Of a stretch of DNA of 49,608 nt, positions 16,995 through 24,966 are shown piece after piece. Where the stretch lies: contig JBPCTQ010000384.1 of assembly GCA_051011595.1 (NCBI GenBank), forward strand, positions 1 through 49,608, in the 5' to 3' direction. Within the stretch, counting starts at the first letter, position 1, and the number at the start of each line of letters is the position of its first letter. The DNA is from JAOUEE01 sp051011595. GTDB taxonomy: Bacteria; Actinomycetota; Acidimicrobiia; Acidimicrobiales; SHLQ01. The position numbers and the translations under genes were made by a program. The notes under the pieces are model-generated. The model was not told the DNA's origin. It was given only the letters and a program-made list of their open reading frames with translations, and searched no databases.

Positions 16995-18806
16995 TCAGAG
17001 GTACTGGCCGGTCCCCACTCGTTCGATACTGCGACCGCCGCCCGCCGCGTCGTCGCCCTGGGAGATGAGGGTGCGGACGTACACGATGCGTTCGCCCTTC
17101 TTGCCCGAGATCTTGGCCCAATCGTCGGGATTGGTGGTGTTGGGCAGATCTTCGTGCTCTCGGAACTCCTGGGCCACGGCCGCCAGCAGGTCCTCGGTGC
17201 GGATACCCCGGCTGCCGCCGGTGAGGATGCGTTTGATGGCCAGCTTCTTGGCCCGGCGCACCACGTTCTCGATCATGGCCCCCGAGGAGAAGTCCTTGAA
17301 GTACATGACTTCTTTGTCGCCGTTCTGGTAGGTGACCTCGAGGAAGCGGTTCTTGTCGTCCTCGCGGTACATGTCGGTGACGGTTTCTTCGATCATGGCC
17401 TGGATGGCCTTGTTGGTGTCGCCACCACCGATGGTGCTCACGACGTTGTCGTCGATGGGGACGGCGTCGGTGAGGTACCGGCCGAAGATGGCGCTGGCCG
17501 CCATGACATCGGGCCGTTCGATCTTGATCTTCACGTCGAGTCGGCCCGGCCGCAGGATGGCGGGGTCGATGAGGTCTTCACGGTTGGAGGCGCCGATCAC
17601 CATCACGTTTCGTAGTGTCTCGACCCCGTCGATCTCGGCCAACAGCTGGGGCACGATGGTGGACTCGATGTCGGAGCTGATCCCCGAGCCGCGGGTGCGG
17701 AACAGCGACTCCATCTCGTCGAAGAAGACGATGACCGGCCAACCTTCGTCGGCCTTCTCCCGCGCTCGTTGGAACACCAGCCGGATCTGGCGCTCGGTCT
17801 CACCCACGTACTTGTTGAGCAGCTCGGGACCTTTGATGTTGAAGAAGAAGCTGCGGGCTTCGGTGTCGCCGGTGGCCTCGGCCACCTTCTTGGCCAGGCT
17901 GTTGGCCACCGCCTTGGCGATGAGGGTCTTGCCACAGCCCGGCGGCCCGTAGAGCAGGATGCCTTTGGGCGCCGGCAGGTCGAACTCGCCGAACAGGTCC
18001 TGATGCAGGAAGGGCAGCTCGACGGCATCGGTGATCTGTTCGATCTGGCTGTCGAGACCGCCGACGTTGTCGTAGGTGACGTCGGGGACTTCTTCGAGGA
18101 CCAGTTCCTCGACCTCGGGTCGGGGCAGACGTTCCAGCAGCACCGACGCCCGGGCATCGATGAGGATCTGGTCGCCCGAGCGCAGGGTGGAACGGTCGAC
18201 GTGGGCAGCCACCTCGACCACCCGCTCCTCGTCGGCCCGCCCGACGATGATGGCGCGGCCGTCGGTGAGCATCTCCTTGAGGTTGGCGATGTCGCCGGTG
18301 GTGTCGGCGGCGCGCGACAGCACGATGTGGAGCGACTCGTTCAGCGCCACCTCCTGGCCCGGTTCGAGCGTGCCGTTGAGGTCGGGATGTACGGCCACCC
18401 GCATCTTGCGGCCGCCGGAGTAGACGTCGACGGTCTCGTCGTCGTTGCGGCCGAGGACGGTGCCGTAGGCCGATGGCGGTTGGGTGAGCTTCTCGACCTC
18501 TTCGCGTAGGGCCGTGATCTGTTCGCGGGCCTCGCGCAGGGTGTAGGTGAGCTTCTCGTTCTGGGAGACGGCCTGGGCCAGCTGCCCCTTCGTCTCGAGG
18601 AGACGTTCCTCGAGGGTGCGCACCCGTTTGGGAGCGTCCTGGAGGCGTTGTCGGAGGGTGGCCACCTCCTCTTCGAGGTCGTGGGCCTGGAGCCGAAGCT
18701 GTTGCAGCTCGGCTTCGAGTCGCTGTTGCTCGTTGACGGCAACCACCTCCTGCGTTCCGGCATCACCGGCGAATGGCGATGACCCTACACGTCCCATTGT
18801 CGGCAT
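16995..18806 (-). CDS. mpa: proteasome-associated AAA+ ATPase Mpa/ARC
   Basis: A hexameric unfoldase that recognises Pup and feeds substrates into the 20S core. Domains in order: coiled coil for Pup binding (about 25-108), two OB folds (about 110-235), AAA+ module with Walker A GPPGCGKT (287-294) and Walker B VIVFFDEMES (about 358-367), and a C-terminal GQYL tail that docks in the PrcA pockets. Total 603 aa with the start at 18806. The start is uncertain: ATG codons at 18806 and 18797 have no SD, a GTG lies at 18746, and a strong AGGAGG (18746-18751) is ideally placed for a GTC codon at 18737, just before NEQQRLEAELQQLR. The real N-terminus may be about 20 residues shorter. Confidence 0.95.
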   Translation of the reverse strand: MPTMGRVGSSPFAGDAGTQEVVAVNEQQRLEAELQQLRLQAHDLEEEVATLRQRLQDAPKRVRTLEERLLETKGQLAQAVSQNEKLTYTLREAREQITALREEVEKLTQPPSAYGTVLGRNDDETVDVYSGGRKMRVAVHPDLNGTLEPGQEVALNESLHIVLSRAADTTGDIANLKEMLTDGRAIIVGRADEERVVEVAAHVDRSTLRSGDQILIDARASVLLERLPRPEVEELVLEEVPDVTYDNVGGLDSQIEQITDAVELPFLHQDLFGEFDLPAPKGILLYGPPGCGKTLIAKAVANSLAKKVAEATGDTEARSFFFNIKGPELLNKYVGETERQIRLVFQRAREKADEGWPVIVFFDEMESLFRTRGSGISSDIESTIVPQLLAEIDGVETLRNVMVIGASNREDLIDPAILRPGRLDVKIKIERPDVMAASAIFGRYLTDAVPIDDNVVSTIGGGDTNKAIQAMIEETVTDMYREDDKNRFLEVTYQNGDKEVMYFKDFSSGAMIENVVRRAKKLAIKRILTGGSRGIRTEDLLAAVAQEFREHEDLPNTTNPDDWAKISGKKGERIVYVRTLISQGDDAAGGGRSIERVGTGQYL

Positions 18807-19010
18807 CGGGGACGCCCCCAGGAGGGTTTGGCGCCGATCGGGTGCCTGCCGTCACGGTTGGTAGGGGCCGCCGGTGGGCACGGATACACTGCGCGCGTCT
18901 GTTCCGCTGACCTTTGTCGGCCGGTACCGGTTTCGTACAGTTCCGGTGGCCGCTGACCGATGGAGATTGGCGGCGGCACTCGATACCCACGAAAGAATGA
19001 GCAAATCACG

Positions 19011-19244
19011 ATGAAGGTCTGGATCGATCAGGATCTGTGCACCGGCGACGGTCTCTGCGAGGAAATCGCTCCCGATGTCTTCAAGCTGCTCGACGACGGT
19101 CTGGCGTACGTGGCCGAAGGCGACAAGGTGTTCTCCGATCCGGGCGGCCCCGAGGGGCTGGCCAACGTGCCCGACGGCCAGGAAGAAGCGGTCATCGAGT
19201 CGGCCGAGGAATGCCCCGGCGAGTGCATCTACATCGAGGTCTGA
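19011..19244 (+). CDS. small ferredoxin
   Basis: A 77-aa acidic electron carrier. Cysteines lie at CTGDGLC near the N-terminus and at ECPGEC near the C-terminus, in the pattern of single-cluster actinobacterial ferredoxins ([3Fe-4S] or [4Fe-4S]). The long acidic middle (EGDKVFSDPGGPEGL) is an insertion relative to Streptomyces forms. The ATG at 19011 gives the usual MKVWIDQD start; the frame is open upstream to 18960 but that extension is basic and unlike the family. It is divergent from mpa. The redox partner is not in the window. Confidence 0.85.
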   Translation: MKVWIDQDLCTGDGLCEEIAPDVFKLLDDGLAYVAEGDKVFSDPGGPEGLANVPDGQEEAVIESAEECPGECIYIEV

Positions 19245-19254
19245 CCCTCGCCTG

Positions 19255-19275
19255 GTCGTCGGCGCTGCCGACGAC
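19255..19275 (+). terminator. hairpin after the ferredoxin gene
   Basis: GTCGTCGGC pairs with GCCGACGAC across a 3-nt loop, 10 bp after the ferredoxin stop and before the convergent trmI end. There is no T-tract, so it is a candidate for a U-less or factor-assisted terminator. Confidence 0.4.
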
Positions 19276-19397
19276 ACCGCCACACTGGCCCGCTCCTCTG
19301 GCCCAGTCGTGGCGGCCGAGCTGTGGCCTGCGCCCCCGCGATGGAGGGGTAGCTCGACGGTTCAGCCGCGCCCGGTTCGGGCGGCCACCCGGCCGCC

Positions 19398-20189
19398 TCA
19401 GCTGAGATCGAGGGGGCCGCTCTGCCCTCGGCGAGCATGGGTGAGAAACCCGGTGTGGGCCACCATGCGATGGTCGGGACGCACCGCAGCTCCTTCGATG
19501 TGCCAGCCACGGTGCAGGACTTCCAGCGTCTCCGCCAGGGCATACGGACCTTCGGCGAGCGCGGCCCGGAACTGCTGCGCCTGGGTCATCGACGGGGTGT
19601 AGGCCACCACGATGCCCCCCGGCCGTAGCGCGGTGGCCAGGTGGGGCGTCATTCGCCAGGGCTCGGGGAGATCGAGGATGGCCCGGTCGAAGGGGCCGTG
19701 CTCGATGCCGTCGTAGGCGTTTCGAATGTGCAGGTGGTACCGGTCCGGATCGTAGGCCTGGCCCAGAAACCGTTCGACGTTGGCCTGGGCGCGGGCCGCG
19801 AAGTCCTCGCGTAGTTCGTACCCGGTGATGTCGGCGCCGGCCCGCAACATGGTGGTGGAGGTGGCCCCCGAGCCGATGCCGGATTCGAACACCTCCACAC
19901 CCGGTTCGATGTCGGCCAGCAACAACAACGGGCCCAGGTCCTTGGGATAGATGACCTGCGCGCCACGCGGCATCTTCAACACGAACTCCGACAGGGTCGG
20001 CTTCACCGCGGTGTAGCGCGCCCCTCGGCTGGCGGCCACCAGACAACCTTCCTCCTGGCCGATCAGGTCGTCGTGACGCACGATGCCGGCGTGGCTGTGG
20101 AACTCCTCGCCGGCAGCCAGGGTGAGCAGGTACCGCCGGTTCTTGCGGTCGACCAGCATCGCCTCGTCACCTGCGGAGAACGTGCTCAT
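19398..20189 (-). CDS. trmI: tRNA (adenine-58-N1)-methyltransferase TrmI
   Basis: A 263-aa class I SAM methyltransferase that makes m1A58 in the tRNA T-loop. An N-terminal beta domain (1-75) is followed by the Rossmann fold with the SAM motif VFESGIGSGATSTTML. Motif IV is AILDLPEPW (the catalytic Asp) and AYTPSMTQAQQF is the typical later block. RGAQVIYPKDLGPLL is diagnostic for TrmI. The ATG overlaps the ttuA stop. A trmI gene close to mpa is also seen in mycobacteria, so this is old synteny. Confidence 0.92.
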   Translation of the reverse strand: MSTFSAGDEAMLVDRKNRRYLLTLAAGEEFHSHAGIVRHDDLIGQEEGCLVAASRGARYTAVKPTLSEFVLKMPRGAQVIYPKDLGPLLLLADIEPGVEVFESGIGSGATSTTMLRAGADITGYELREDFAARAQANVERFLGQAYDPDRYHLHIRNAYDGIEHGPFDRAILDLPEPWRMTPHLATALRPGGIVVAYTPSMTQAQQFRAALAEGPYALAETLEVLHRGWHIEGAAVRPDHRMVAHTGFLTHARRGQSGPLDLS

Positions 20190-21142
20190 GGTGTGGCCTG
20201 ACGTGGTCGCCGGTGGCGGGTGCGGTCGAAGTGGACGGGTTGGGCCTCGGTGGCTCGTTCCACCAGCCGGCAGAAGGCGCAGACCTCGGTGGTGGTCGGT
20301 GCACCGCAGCTTCGACAGGGCTCGAGATCGTCCCGCTCGATGTCGGCGCTGTCGAAGTGGTCCTTGGCGCGCGCCAGGTACCCGAAGAAGAAGTCGTACT
20401 TGGCCCCGGGTGAGTGGAGCTCGATGTCGTTCAGCGCGTCCTTGTAACGCAGGTGTTTGTTGCCCGCAGCCATGGGGCATTCGTCGATGAGGTAGTCGAT
20501 CCCGCGAAGCACGCAGTAGGCCGCGGTCTCCCGCTCGGTGAGACGAACCAGCGGTTTGGCCTTTCGAGGGAAGCCGTCGCGTGCGGGGAGGAGCGGGTAC
20601 TGGCGAGCCAGATAGTCGGTGTGCCAGTGCAACACGTTTCCCATGAGCACGGCCGCCTCGTCGTCGAGATTGTGGCCGGTGACCACGGCGTCGTAGCCCC
20701 CGTCGAGCGCGGCCTTGTCGAACAGATGCCGTTTGGAGAGGCCACACGCCGAACAGGGACTGCGCCGCGCCGCCCGGCTGCCGTTGGGTACGTCGATGCC
20801 GTAGGTGTTGCGCAGGTCCAACTCGTGCAGGGTGAGCCCGCGATCCTCAGCGAAACGGCGGGCGTGGGCACTGGAGGTCTCCGAATAGTCGCCGATGCCG
20901 AGACCGACGATGAAACCGTCGGCGTCATAGCCGAGCTCGTTGAGGATGTCCCAGACGGCGAGTGAATCCTTGCCCCCCGACACCGCCACCAGGATCCGGT
21001 CGTCGGGTTCGAGCATCGAGAAGTCCTTGATGGCCCGCGCCGTCTGATCGCGACACAGGCGGAGAAAGTGCTCGATGCAGAAGTTGGCGTTGTGGCGGCG
21101 GATGTCGATCACCGCCGGTCCTCGGCACACCCGGCACTTCAC
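20186..21142 (-). CDS. ttuA: TtuA/TtcA-like tRNA thiolation ATPase
   Basis: A 318-aa ATP pyrophosphatase-fold enzyme that adenylates a tRNA base and inserts sulfur. It has an N-terminal zinc knuckle (CRVC, then C18 and H19), the PP-loop VSGGKDSLAVWD (about 54-65), a CSACG motif near 131-135 and another Cys later for the Fe-S cluster, and a C-terminal zinc finger (CRSCG then CAFC). This double zinc-finger layout is that of TtuA (2-thiouridine at position 54) rather than TtcA. Upstream is a ubiquitin-fold carrier overlapping as GTGA; downstream is trmI, which modifies the same loop. The GTG start is dictated by the overlap and the zinc knuckle. Confidence 0.85.
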   Translation of the reverse strand: MKCRVCRGPAVIDIRRHNANFCIEHFLRLCRDQTARAIKDFSMLEPDDRILVAVSGGKDSLAVWDILNELGYDADGFIVGLGIGDYSETSSAHARRFAEDRGLTLHELDLRNTYGIDVPNGSRAARRSPCSACGLSKRHLFDKAALDGGYDAVVTGHNLDDEAAVLMGNVLHWHTDYLARQYPLLPARDGFPRKAKPLVRLTERETAAYCVLRGIDYLIDECPMAAGNKHLRYKDALNDIELHSPGAKYDFFFGYLARAKDHFDSADIERDDLEPCRSCGAPTTTEVCAFCRLVERATEAQPVHFDRTRHRRPRQATP

Positions 21143-21342
21143 GGTCGGGCTCCGCCGCTGATGACGCTGCGCAGCTCGATTCGACTGTCGTCGGGCAGCA
21201 GTTCGTCGCCGGGAACGAGCGTGCCGTTGCGTATGACCAACACCGACTCCCGGTTGAGGTCGAACTGGGCGATCAGATCGGCGACCGACTTCGGGCCCCG
21301 GACGTCGACCTCACGCGTCGGATTGCGGAGAACGACGATCAT
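21139..21342 (-). CDS. MoaD/ThiS-like sulfur carrier (TtuB-like) with GG-Ala-Arg-Pro tail
   Basis: A 67-aa beta-grasp protein that probably delivers thiocarboxylate sulfur to the TtuA-like enzyme. The pattern fits MoaD/ThiS: an initial strand (IVVLRNP), a helix with SVADLIAQFDL, then a strand VLVIRNGTLVPGDELL and a closing strand before Gly-Gly. In active carriers Gly-Gly is the C-terminus; here Ala-Arg-Pro follows it, so trimming would be needed before activation, unless thiocarboxylation does not occur. The start overlaps the preceding gene as ATGA and the stop overlaps ttuA as GTGA. Assignment rests on fold pattern plus neighbour. Confidence 0.75.
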   Translation of the reverse strand: MIVVLRNPTREVDVRGPKSVADLIAQFDLNRESVLVIRNGTLVPGDELLPDDSRIELRSVISGGARP

Positions 21343-21851
21343 GGATACTCGCGGATCGCCTTTCGGGCCAGCTTCTCCATCTTGTTGAGTGGAGCGATCT
21401 GAGCCTTGGCCAGCCGTCGGCGTTGGCGTCGGCTCAGGAGTGACGGATCGACGGACAACGTGGCGACGGCCACCCGTTCGGGACCGAGCGAGCGATTCCG
21501 CCGACCGGAGCGGACCTGAGCACGAACGGCCCGGCGAATGTTGCGGTCGGTGGGTCGGGCTTCGGCCTTGCGACTGAGTCGATCGGCTTTGGTGGCGGCC
21601 CGCTGGCCGGCTTTCACCGCCGACCGGTCGGGGCGAGGGTTTTCGTGTACGACCTGGGCCCAGTGGCCTTCGGACACGGGGCCGCTGAACACCAACGGCG
21701 CTTCACCCTTCTTGGACAGTTGCCCGGAGAAGGTCCGGAGGCGGCCCGCGGCATAGACACCCAGCCACAGCTTGGAGCCGCCGAAGAGGCCCTTGCGGGT
21801 GGCGTTGTACTTGACGTAGCGCCGAAAGCCCTTCGGAGTGATGGGCAGCAT
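21339..21851 (-). CDS. conserved basic protein of unknown function
   Basis: A 170-aa lysine- and arginine-rich protein. The N-terminal 65 residues (FRRYVKYNATRKGLFGGSKLWLGVYAAGRLRTF) look like a small beta-rich domain. The rest is highly basic helical sequence (RRNIRRAVRAQVRSGRRNRSLG, broken here only by my shortening, then SRRQRRRLAKAQI). It has no membrane segments or Cys pairs. Basic charge suggests RNA or DNA binding. It sits inside the overlapped operon between a one-helix membrane protein and the sulfur carrier. I do not recognise the family. Confidence 0.7.
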   Translation of the reverse strand: MLPITPKGFRRYVKYNATRKGLFGGSKLWLGVYAAGRLRTFSGQLSKKGEAPLVFSGPVSEGHWAQVVHENPRPDRSAVKAGQRAATKADRLSRKAEARPTDRNIRRAVRAQVRSGRRNRSLGPERVAVATLSVDPSLLSRRQRRRLAKAQIAPLNKMEKLARKAIREYP

Positions 21852-21856
21852 GGGTA

Positions 21857-22075
21857 CTAGATGCGCCGGATCTCGACGATGGCCGACTTCTTGGTTCCCA
21901 CCCGCTTGCCGACGAAGTACACGATCACCAGCACGAGCACACCGCCCAGGATCGCCACGGGGATGAGTGTGCTCTTGGCGCTCTCGGTGCGGGCCTCGAC
22001 ATCGGACTGCACGCGTCGCAGCTTCATCTCGAGATCGTCGCGGGTGATGGGGGTCTCGCTCGGGGTTTCGCTCAT
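21857..22075 (-). CDS. small single-span membrane protein
   Basis: A 72-aa protein with a polar, probably cytoplasmic N-terminus (ITRDDLEMKLRRVQSDVEAR, likely helical), one membrane helix (LIPVAILGGVLVLVIVYFVG) and a short basic tail. The start overlaps the stop of the upstream membrane protein gene as ATGA. The next gene follows after 5 bp. No catalytic motifs are visible. It could be an accessory subunit of the neighbouring two-helix membrane protein. Confidence 0.7.
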   Translation of the reverse strand: MSETPSETPITRDDLEMKLRRVQSDVEARTESAKSTLIPVAILGGVLVLVIVYFVGKRVGTKKSAIVEIRRI

Positions 22076-22368
22076 TTACCGCTCCTCTTGATCATCTCCG
22101 CGAAGACAGCGCACAAAACGATGGTGAACAAGACCGTCACCAGGTACGGCACCCATGACAAGTTGCCCGTGACCCACGAGCCGCGCCGCTGCATGAATCG
22201 GAGCACTCCCAGGTTGAGGAAGAAGAACCCCAGCGCGGCGGCCACCCCGCCAGGAACCCCGAACTTGAGGTAGGGGCCCAGCCGCTTCAGCGGATCGATG
22301 GTCTCTTGGCGCGCGTAGGCCTTGACCATTTCGACTGCTTCGGTGATCGGATTTTCCTCGTTCGCCAA
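22072..22368 (-). CDS. two-helix membrane protein (holin-superfamily-like)
   Basis: A 98-aa protein with a soluble N-terminus of about 35 residues and two membrane helices (GVPGGVAAALGFFFLNLGVL and VPYLVTVLFTIVLCAVFAE). The size and layout resemble the actinobacterial 'phage holin' family of housekeeping membrane proteins, but the match is only by topology. The TTG start is supported by GGAGGAGG 7 nt upstream, and it is the first gene of the six-gene operon ending in trmI. It is not likely to be a phage remnant since no phage genes are near. Confidence 0.65.
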   Translation of the reverse strand: MANEENPITEAVEMVKAYARQETIDPLKRLGPYLKFGVPGGVAAALGFFFLNLGVLRFMQRRGSWVTGNLSWVPYLVTVLFTIVLCAVFAEMIKRSGK

Positions 22369-22443
22369 TTGTGTGCCTCCTCCGAACGAGCCGACACCCT
22401 ACCGCGGGCTCGTCGGCAGGCACGTTTCCGCTCGGGGGGTCGA

Positions 22444-23070
22444 TCAGCGCATCTGGATCCGGGCTTCCAACACCTCGATCTCGTCGTCGAGCAGGGTGAG
22501 GAGTTGTTGGGCCCGGCCGGCCCGATGGTGGCATTGGAGCAGCGTCTGTTTGTCGAGTGCGCCGATCGGAGCCAGCGACGCAGCCACGTCGATCATGACA
22601 TCGGGAGGGGCGTCGAGCTCAACAGTGGCCGGGGCCGATGGTTCGCCGATCTCGGCCTTGAGGGCCAGTGCTCGCCTCAGCCGTGCCATCACATCGGCCG
22701 CCGCCTGTTCGTCGGCCCCCGGTGGCGGGTGTTCCCACGGTTCGGTCTCGGCGCGGGGGAAGGGATCGTCGGGTAACCACCGGAGGATCCGGATCCGCTC
22801 GACTCCGACGGCGATGAGCGCGTAGCGGCCGTCGTCGAAGGCTTGCAGCTCCCGGATCTCGGCCAGGCATCCCACGTCGGTGCGGACATCGGCGCCGCCC
22901 ACCTCGCTCCCCCGCTCGATGAGGACCACACCGAAGCGGCCATCGCCGGCCACGACCCGGTCGATCATGGTGCGGTAGCGGGGTTCGAACACGTGCAGCG
23001 GCAAGGCGTTGTGGGGCAGCAGCACCGTGCCCAGCGGAAACATGGGAGTCGGTCCGGCCGGTTCGGTCAC
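22444..23070 (-). CDS. LON substrate-binding-domain protein
   Basis: A 208-aa stand-alone PUA-like N-terminal domain of Lon, without ATPase or protease parts. Family features are FPLGTVLLPHNALPLHVFEPRYRTMI at the start, FGVVLIERGSEVGG and VGCLAEIRELQAFDDGRYALIAVGVERI (shown together as the usual strand pattern, not one motif). A helical bundle fills the C-terminal third. The GTG start at 23070 overlaps the dacB stop as GTGA. These proteins probably bind unfolded or modified proteins; the precise role is unknown. Confidence 0.85.
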   Translation of the reverse strand: MTEPAGPTPMFPLGTVLLPHNALPLHVFEPRYRTMIDRVVAGDGRFGVVLIERGSEVGGADVRTDVGCLAEIRELQAFDDGRYALIAVGVERIRILRWLPDDPFPRAETEPWEHPPPGADEQAAADVMARLRRALALKAEIGEPSAPATVELDAPPDVMIDVAASLAPIGALDKQTLLQCHHRAGRAQQLLTLLDDEIEVLEARIQMR

Positions 23071-24485
23071 GATCCGGTGTCGGCGGGCGCCGCGTCGGCG
23101 ATGTCGGGACCGTCGGGCCACGACGTGAGCGCTTCGGCGAGCTCCTGGGTGAGGGCGTCGATGGCGGCCTGGTCGATGATCGGGCCGTTCACCAGGTAGG
23201 CGAAGGTCAACATCCGCTCACTCGGCGTGCGCACCATGCCGGCCAGGCCGCTGGCATCGGCGAGGCTGCCGCTCTTGGCCAGCACCCGACCCCGAGTGCT
23301 GGCGTCGAGGAAACGACCGGCCAGCGTTCCGGTTTCGCCGCCGACCGCCAGGCTGGCCACGAGCGGCGACTCCGGCCCGTGATGGTCCAATGTGGTGGTG
23401 AGGGCCGTGCAGGTGGTGATGTTGTCGCGCGACAGCCCTGATCCGTCGGCGACGCTCACCGTCTGTGCCCCCAGCTCGGTGAGGGTGTCGACCACGACGT
23501 CGGTACCGGCTGCCGTTGTCCCGGCCACACCGACCGCGACCCCCAGCTCCTTGACCAGCTGCTCAGCCGTGGTGTTGTCGCTGAACGTGTTCATCTGCAC
23601 GAGGATCTCGCGCAGCGGCGGTGACTCGGCGGACGCCACGAGCACGGTCTGTCCGGGAAGGAGGCCCGATCCGGCGCCGCCGCTGATGGTGACACCGCGT
23701 GCCTCGAGCAAGTCGTCGAAGACCGCGGCAGCCGACGCGGCCGGGTCCGACGATGGTGACGCCGAGGCATTGTCGGGTGAGTCTTCGGGGAAGCTGTCGA
23801 ACCCGTCGTTGATCATCAACGCCGACAACGGACCGGATCGATTGGCCGCCACGTTGGCTTCGCTCCACGACGGCACGGTCCGGGCCGCGTCGTAGCGGGA
23901 TTCGTCGCCGAACACCGCTCCCTCGATCTGAGTGAGCCCGGCGCCGACCAGCTCGTCGGCCAGCCCTTCCAGATCGGTGGCCGGGCGGGCGGTGGGGAAT
24001 CGGGCCAGGTAGCCGGGGGTGTCGAGTACCGGGTCGCCACCACCGAGGAGCCAGACGTCGCCGACCAGGACGCCGTCGACCCCGATCTCGTCGGTGAGAC
24101 GAACCTCGGTGGTGAACGTGTGATCGGGGCCGAGCCCGTCGAGGGCGGCGGCGGCCGTGAAGATCTTCTCGGTGGACGCCGGCACCATCCACCGGTCGGG
24201 GTTGTGGGCGAAGATGGTGGCGCCATCGCGGGTGACCACCAGGCATGTCCCCTCGGGACTCTCGGCCACGATGTCGGTGAGCACCTCGTCGAGTGCGGCA
24301 TCGGCGCGCGGCTCCACCAGCAGGGTGGGCACTCGCCGCGGCGACAGAACCGGTGTGGCCGCGGCCGGGGCGGTGGCGGCCTCGCCGGAGGGTTCGTTGG
24401 TGTTGCCCCGGTCCGAGATCACGGCGCCGAGCACGGCCACACCGGTGGCCACCAACAAGAGTGCGGGGAGGAGAAGGCGACGCAT
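23067..24485 (-). CDS. dacB: D-alanyl-D-alanine carboxypeptidase/endopeptidase (PBP4/DacB, S13)
   Basis: A 472-aa secreted penicillin-binding protein that trims or cleaves peptidoglycan cross-links. The N-terminal hydrophobic segment (LLLPALLLVATGVAVLGAV) is a signal or anchor. The SxxK nucleophile is in PASTEK, SxN is in FSDN, and the third box is KSGSL in place of KTG, as in S13 enzymes. The large insert between the first two boxes is typical of PBP4. The ATG lies 9 nt after TAGCCT. It overlaps the LON-domain gene by 4 bp. Confidence 0.9.
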   Translation of the reverse strand: MRRLLLPALLLVATGVAVLGAVISDRGNTNEPSGEAATAPAAATPVLSPRRVPTLLVEPRADAALDEVLTDIVAESPEGTCLVVTRDGATIFAHNPDRWMVPASTEKIFTAAAALDGLGPDHTFTTEVRLTDEIGVDGVLVGDVWLLGGGDPVLDTPGYLARFPTARPATDLEGLADELVGAGLTQIEGAVFGDESRYDAARTVPSWSEANVAANRSGPLSALMINDGFDSFPEDSPDNASASPSSDPAASAAAVFDDLLEARGVTISGGAGSGLLPGQTVLVASAESPPLREILVQMNTFSDNTTAEQLVKELGVAVGVAGTTAAGTDVVVDTLTELGAQTVSVADGSGLSRDNITTCTALTTTLDHHGPESPLVASLAVGGETGTLAGRFLDASTRGRVLAKSGSLADASGLAGMVRTPSERMLTFAYLVNGPIIDQAAIDALTQELAEALTSWPDGPDIADAAPADTGS

Positions 24486-24494
24486 CGGTGCCCA

Positions 24495-24500
24495 AGGCTA
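24495..24500 (-). promoter_or_regulatory. -10 box (TAGCCT) for dacB
   Basis: TAGCCT on the minus strand, 9 nt before the dacB ATG, lies in the 87-bp divergent region shared with the next plus-strand gene. Confidence 0.4.
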
Positions 24501-24560
24501 GGTGCTCGCTCGAGCCGTCGGTCACCACACGGACCGAGTCGCCGACGAGCCGACGCGGGC

Positions 24561-24566
24561 TAGCGT
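24561..24566 (+). promoter_or_regulatory. -10 box (TAGCGT) for the 24573 gene
   Basis: TAGCGT lies 6 nt before the ATG at 24573; together with the dacB box it forms a compact divergent promoter. Confidence 0.45.
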
Positions 24567-24572
24567 CAGGTG

Positions 24573-24956
24573 ATGGACATCATTGCCGCGCTGTACATCG
24601 ACAACATCGACCTCCGTCCCGTCGATGGCGGAGCGACTCACATCGACCTCACCGGGGTGAAGTTCTCCGGCGCTGCTCCCGAACCGGTGCCATTCACGTG
24701 GACACCACACATGGTGGTGCTCGTCCGATGCCCGCCCGACGGTACGGGGTCGGGGGCCCTCGAGGTCGTGTTCCACATGAACGGCGAGGAGGTGGCCCGC
24801 AACGCACAGCCGCTGCAGGTCGAACCCGGGAAGTTCGCCTATCGACTGGTGCAGGCCGAGCTCGAGTTCGCGGACTACGACACGGTGGAAGCCCACTGTC
24901 GCATCGACATGGGCCCGGTGACGGTGGTGCCGTTCACCATGCTGGCTCCTGGCTGA
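24573..24956 (+). CDS. conserved hypothetical protein, probably beta-rich
   Basis: A 127-aa soluble protein rich in alternating hydrophobic and polar strands (ALEVVFHMNGEEVARNAQPL and FAYRLVQAELEF). No Cys pairs, membrane segments or known motifs are visible. The ATG at 24573 is chosen over the adjacent GTG because of the -10 box spacing. It ends 10 bp before the FIST-domain gene on the same strand and is probably co-transcribed with it. I do not recognise the family. Confidence 0.65.
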   Translation: MDIIAALYIDNIDLRPVDGGATHIDLTGVKFSGAAPEPVPFTWTPHMVVLVRCPPDGTGSGALEVVFHMNGEEVARNAQPLQVEPGKFAYRLVQAELEFADYDTVEAHCRIDMGPVTVVPFTMLAPG

Positions 24957-24966
24957 GGCGCCGTCG

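Noticed and set aside
22072..22368. Prophage holin
   Set aside because: The topology resembles holin-like proteins but there are no phage genes nearby and it heads a housekeeping operon.
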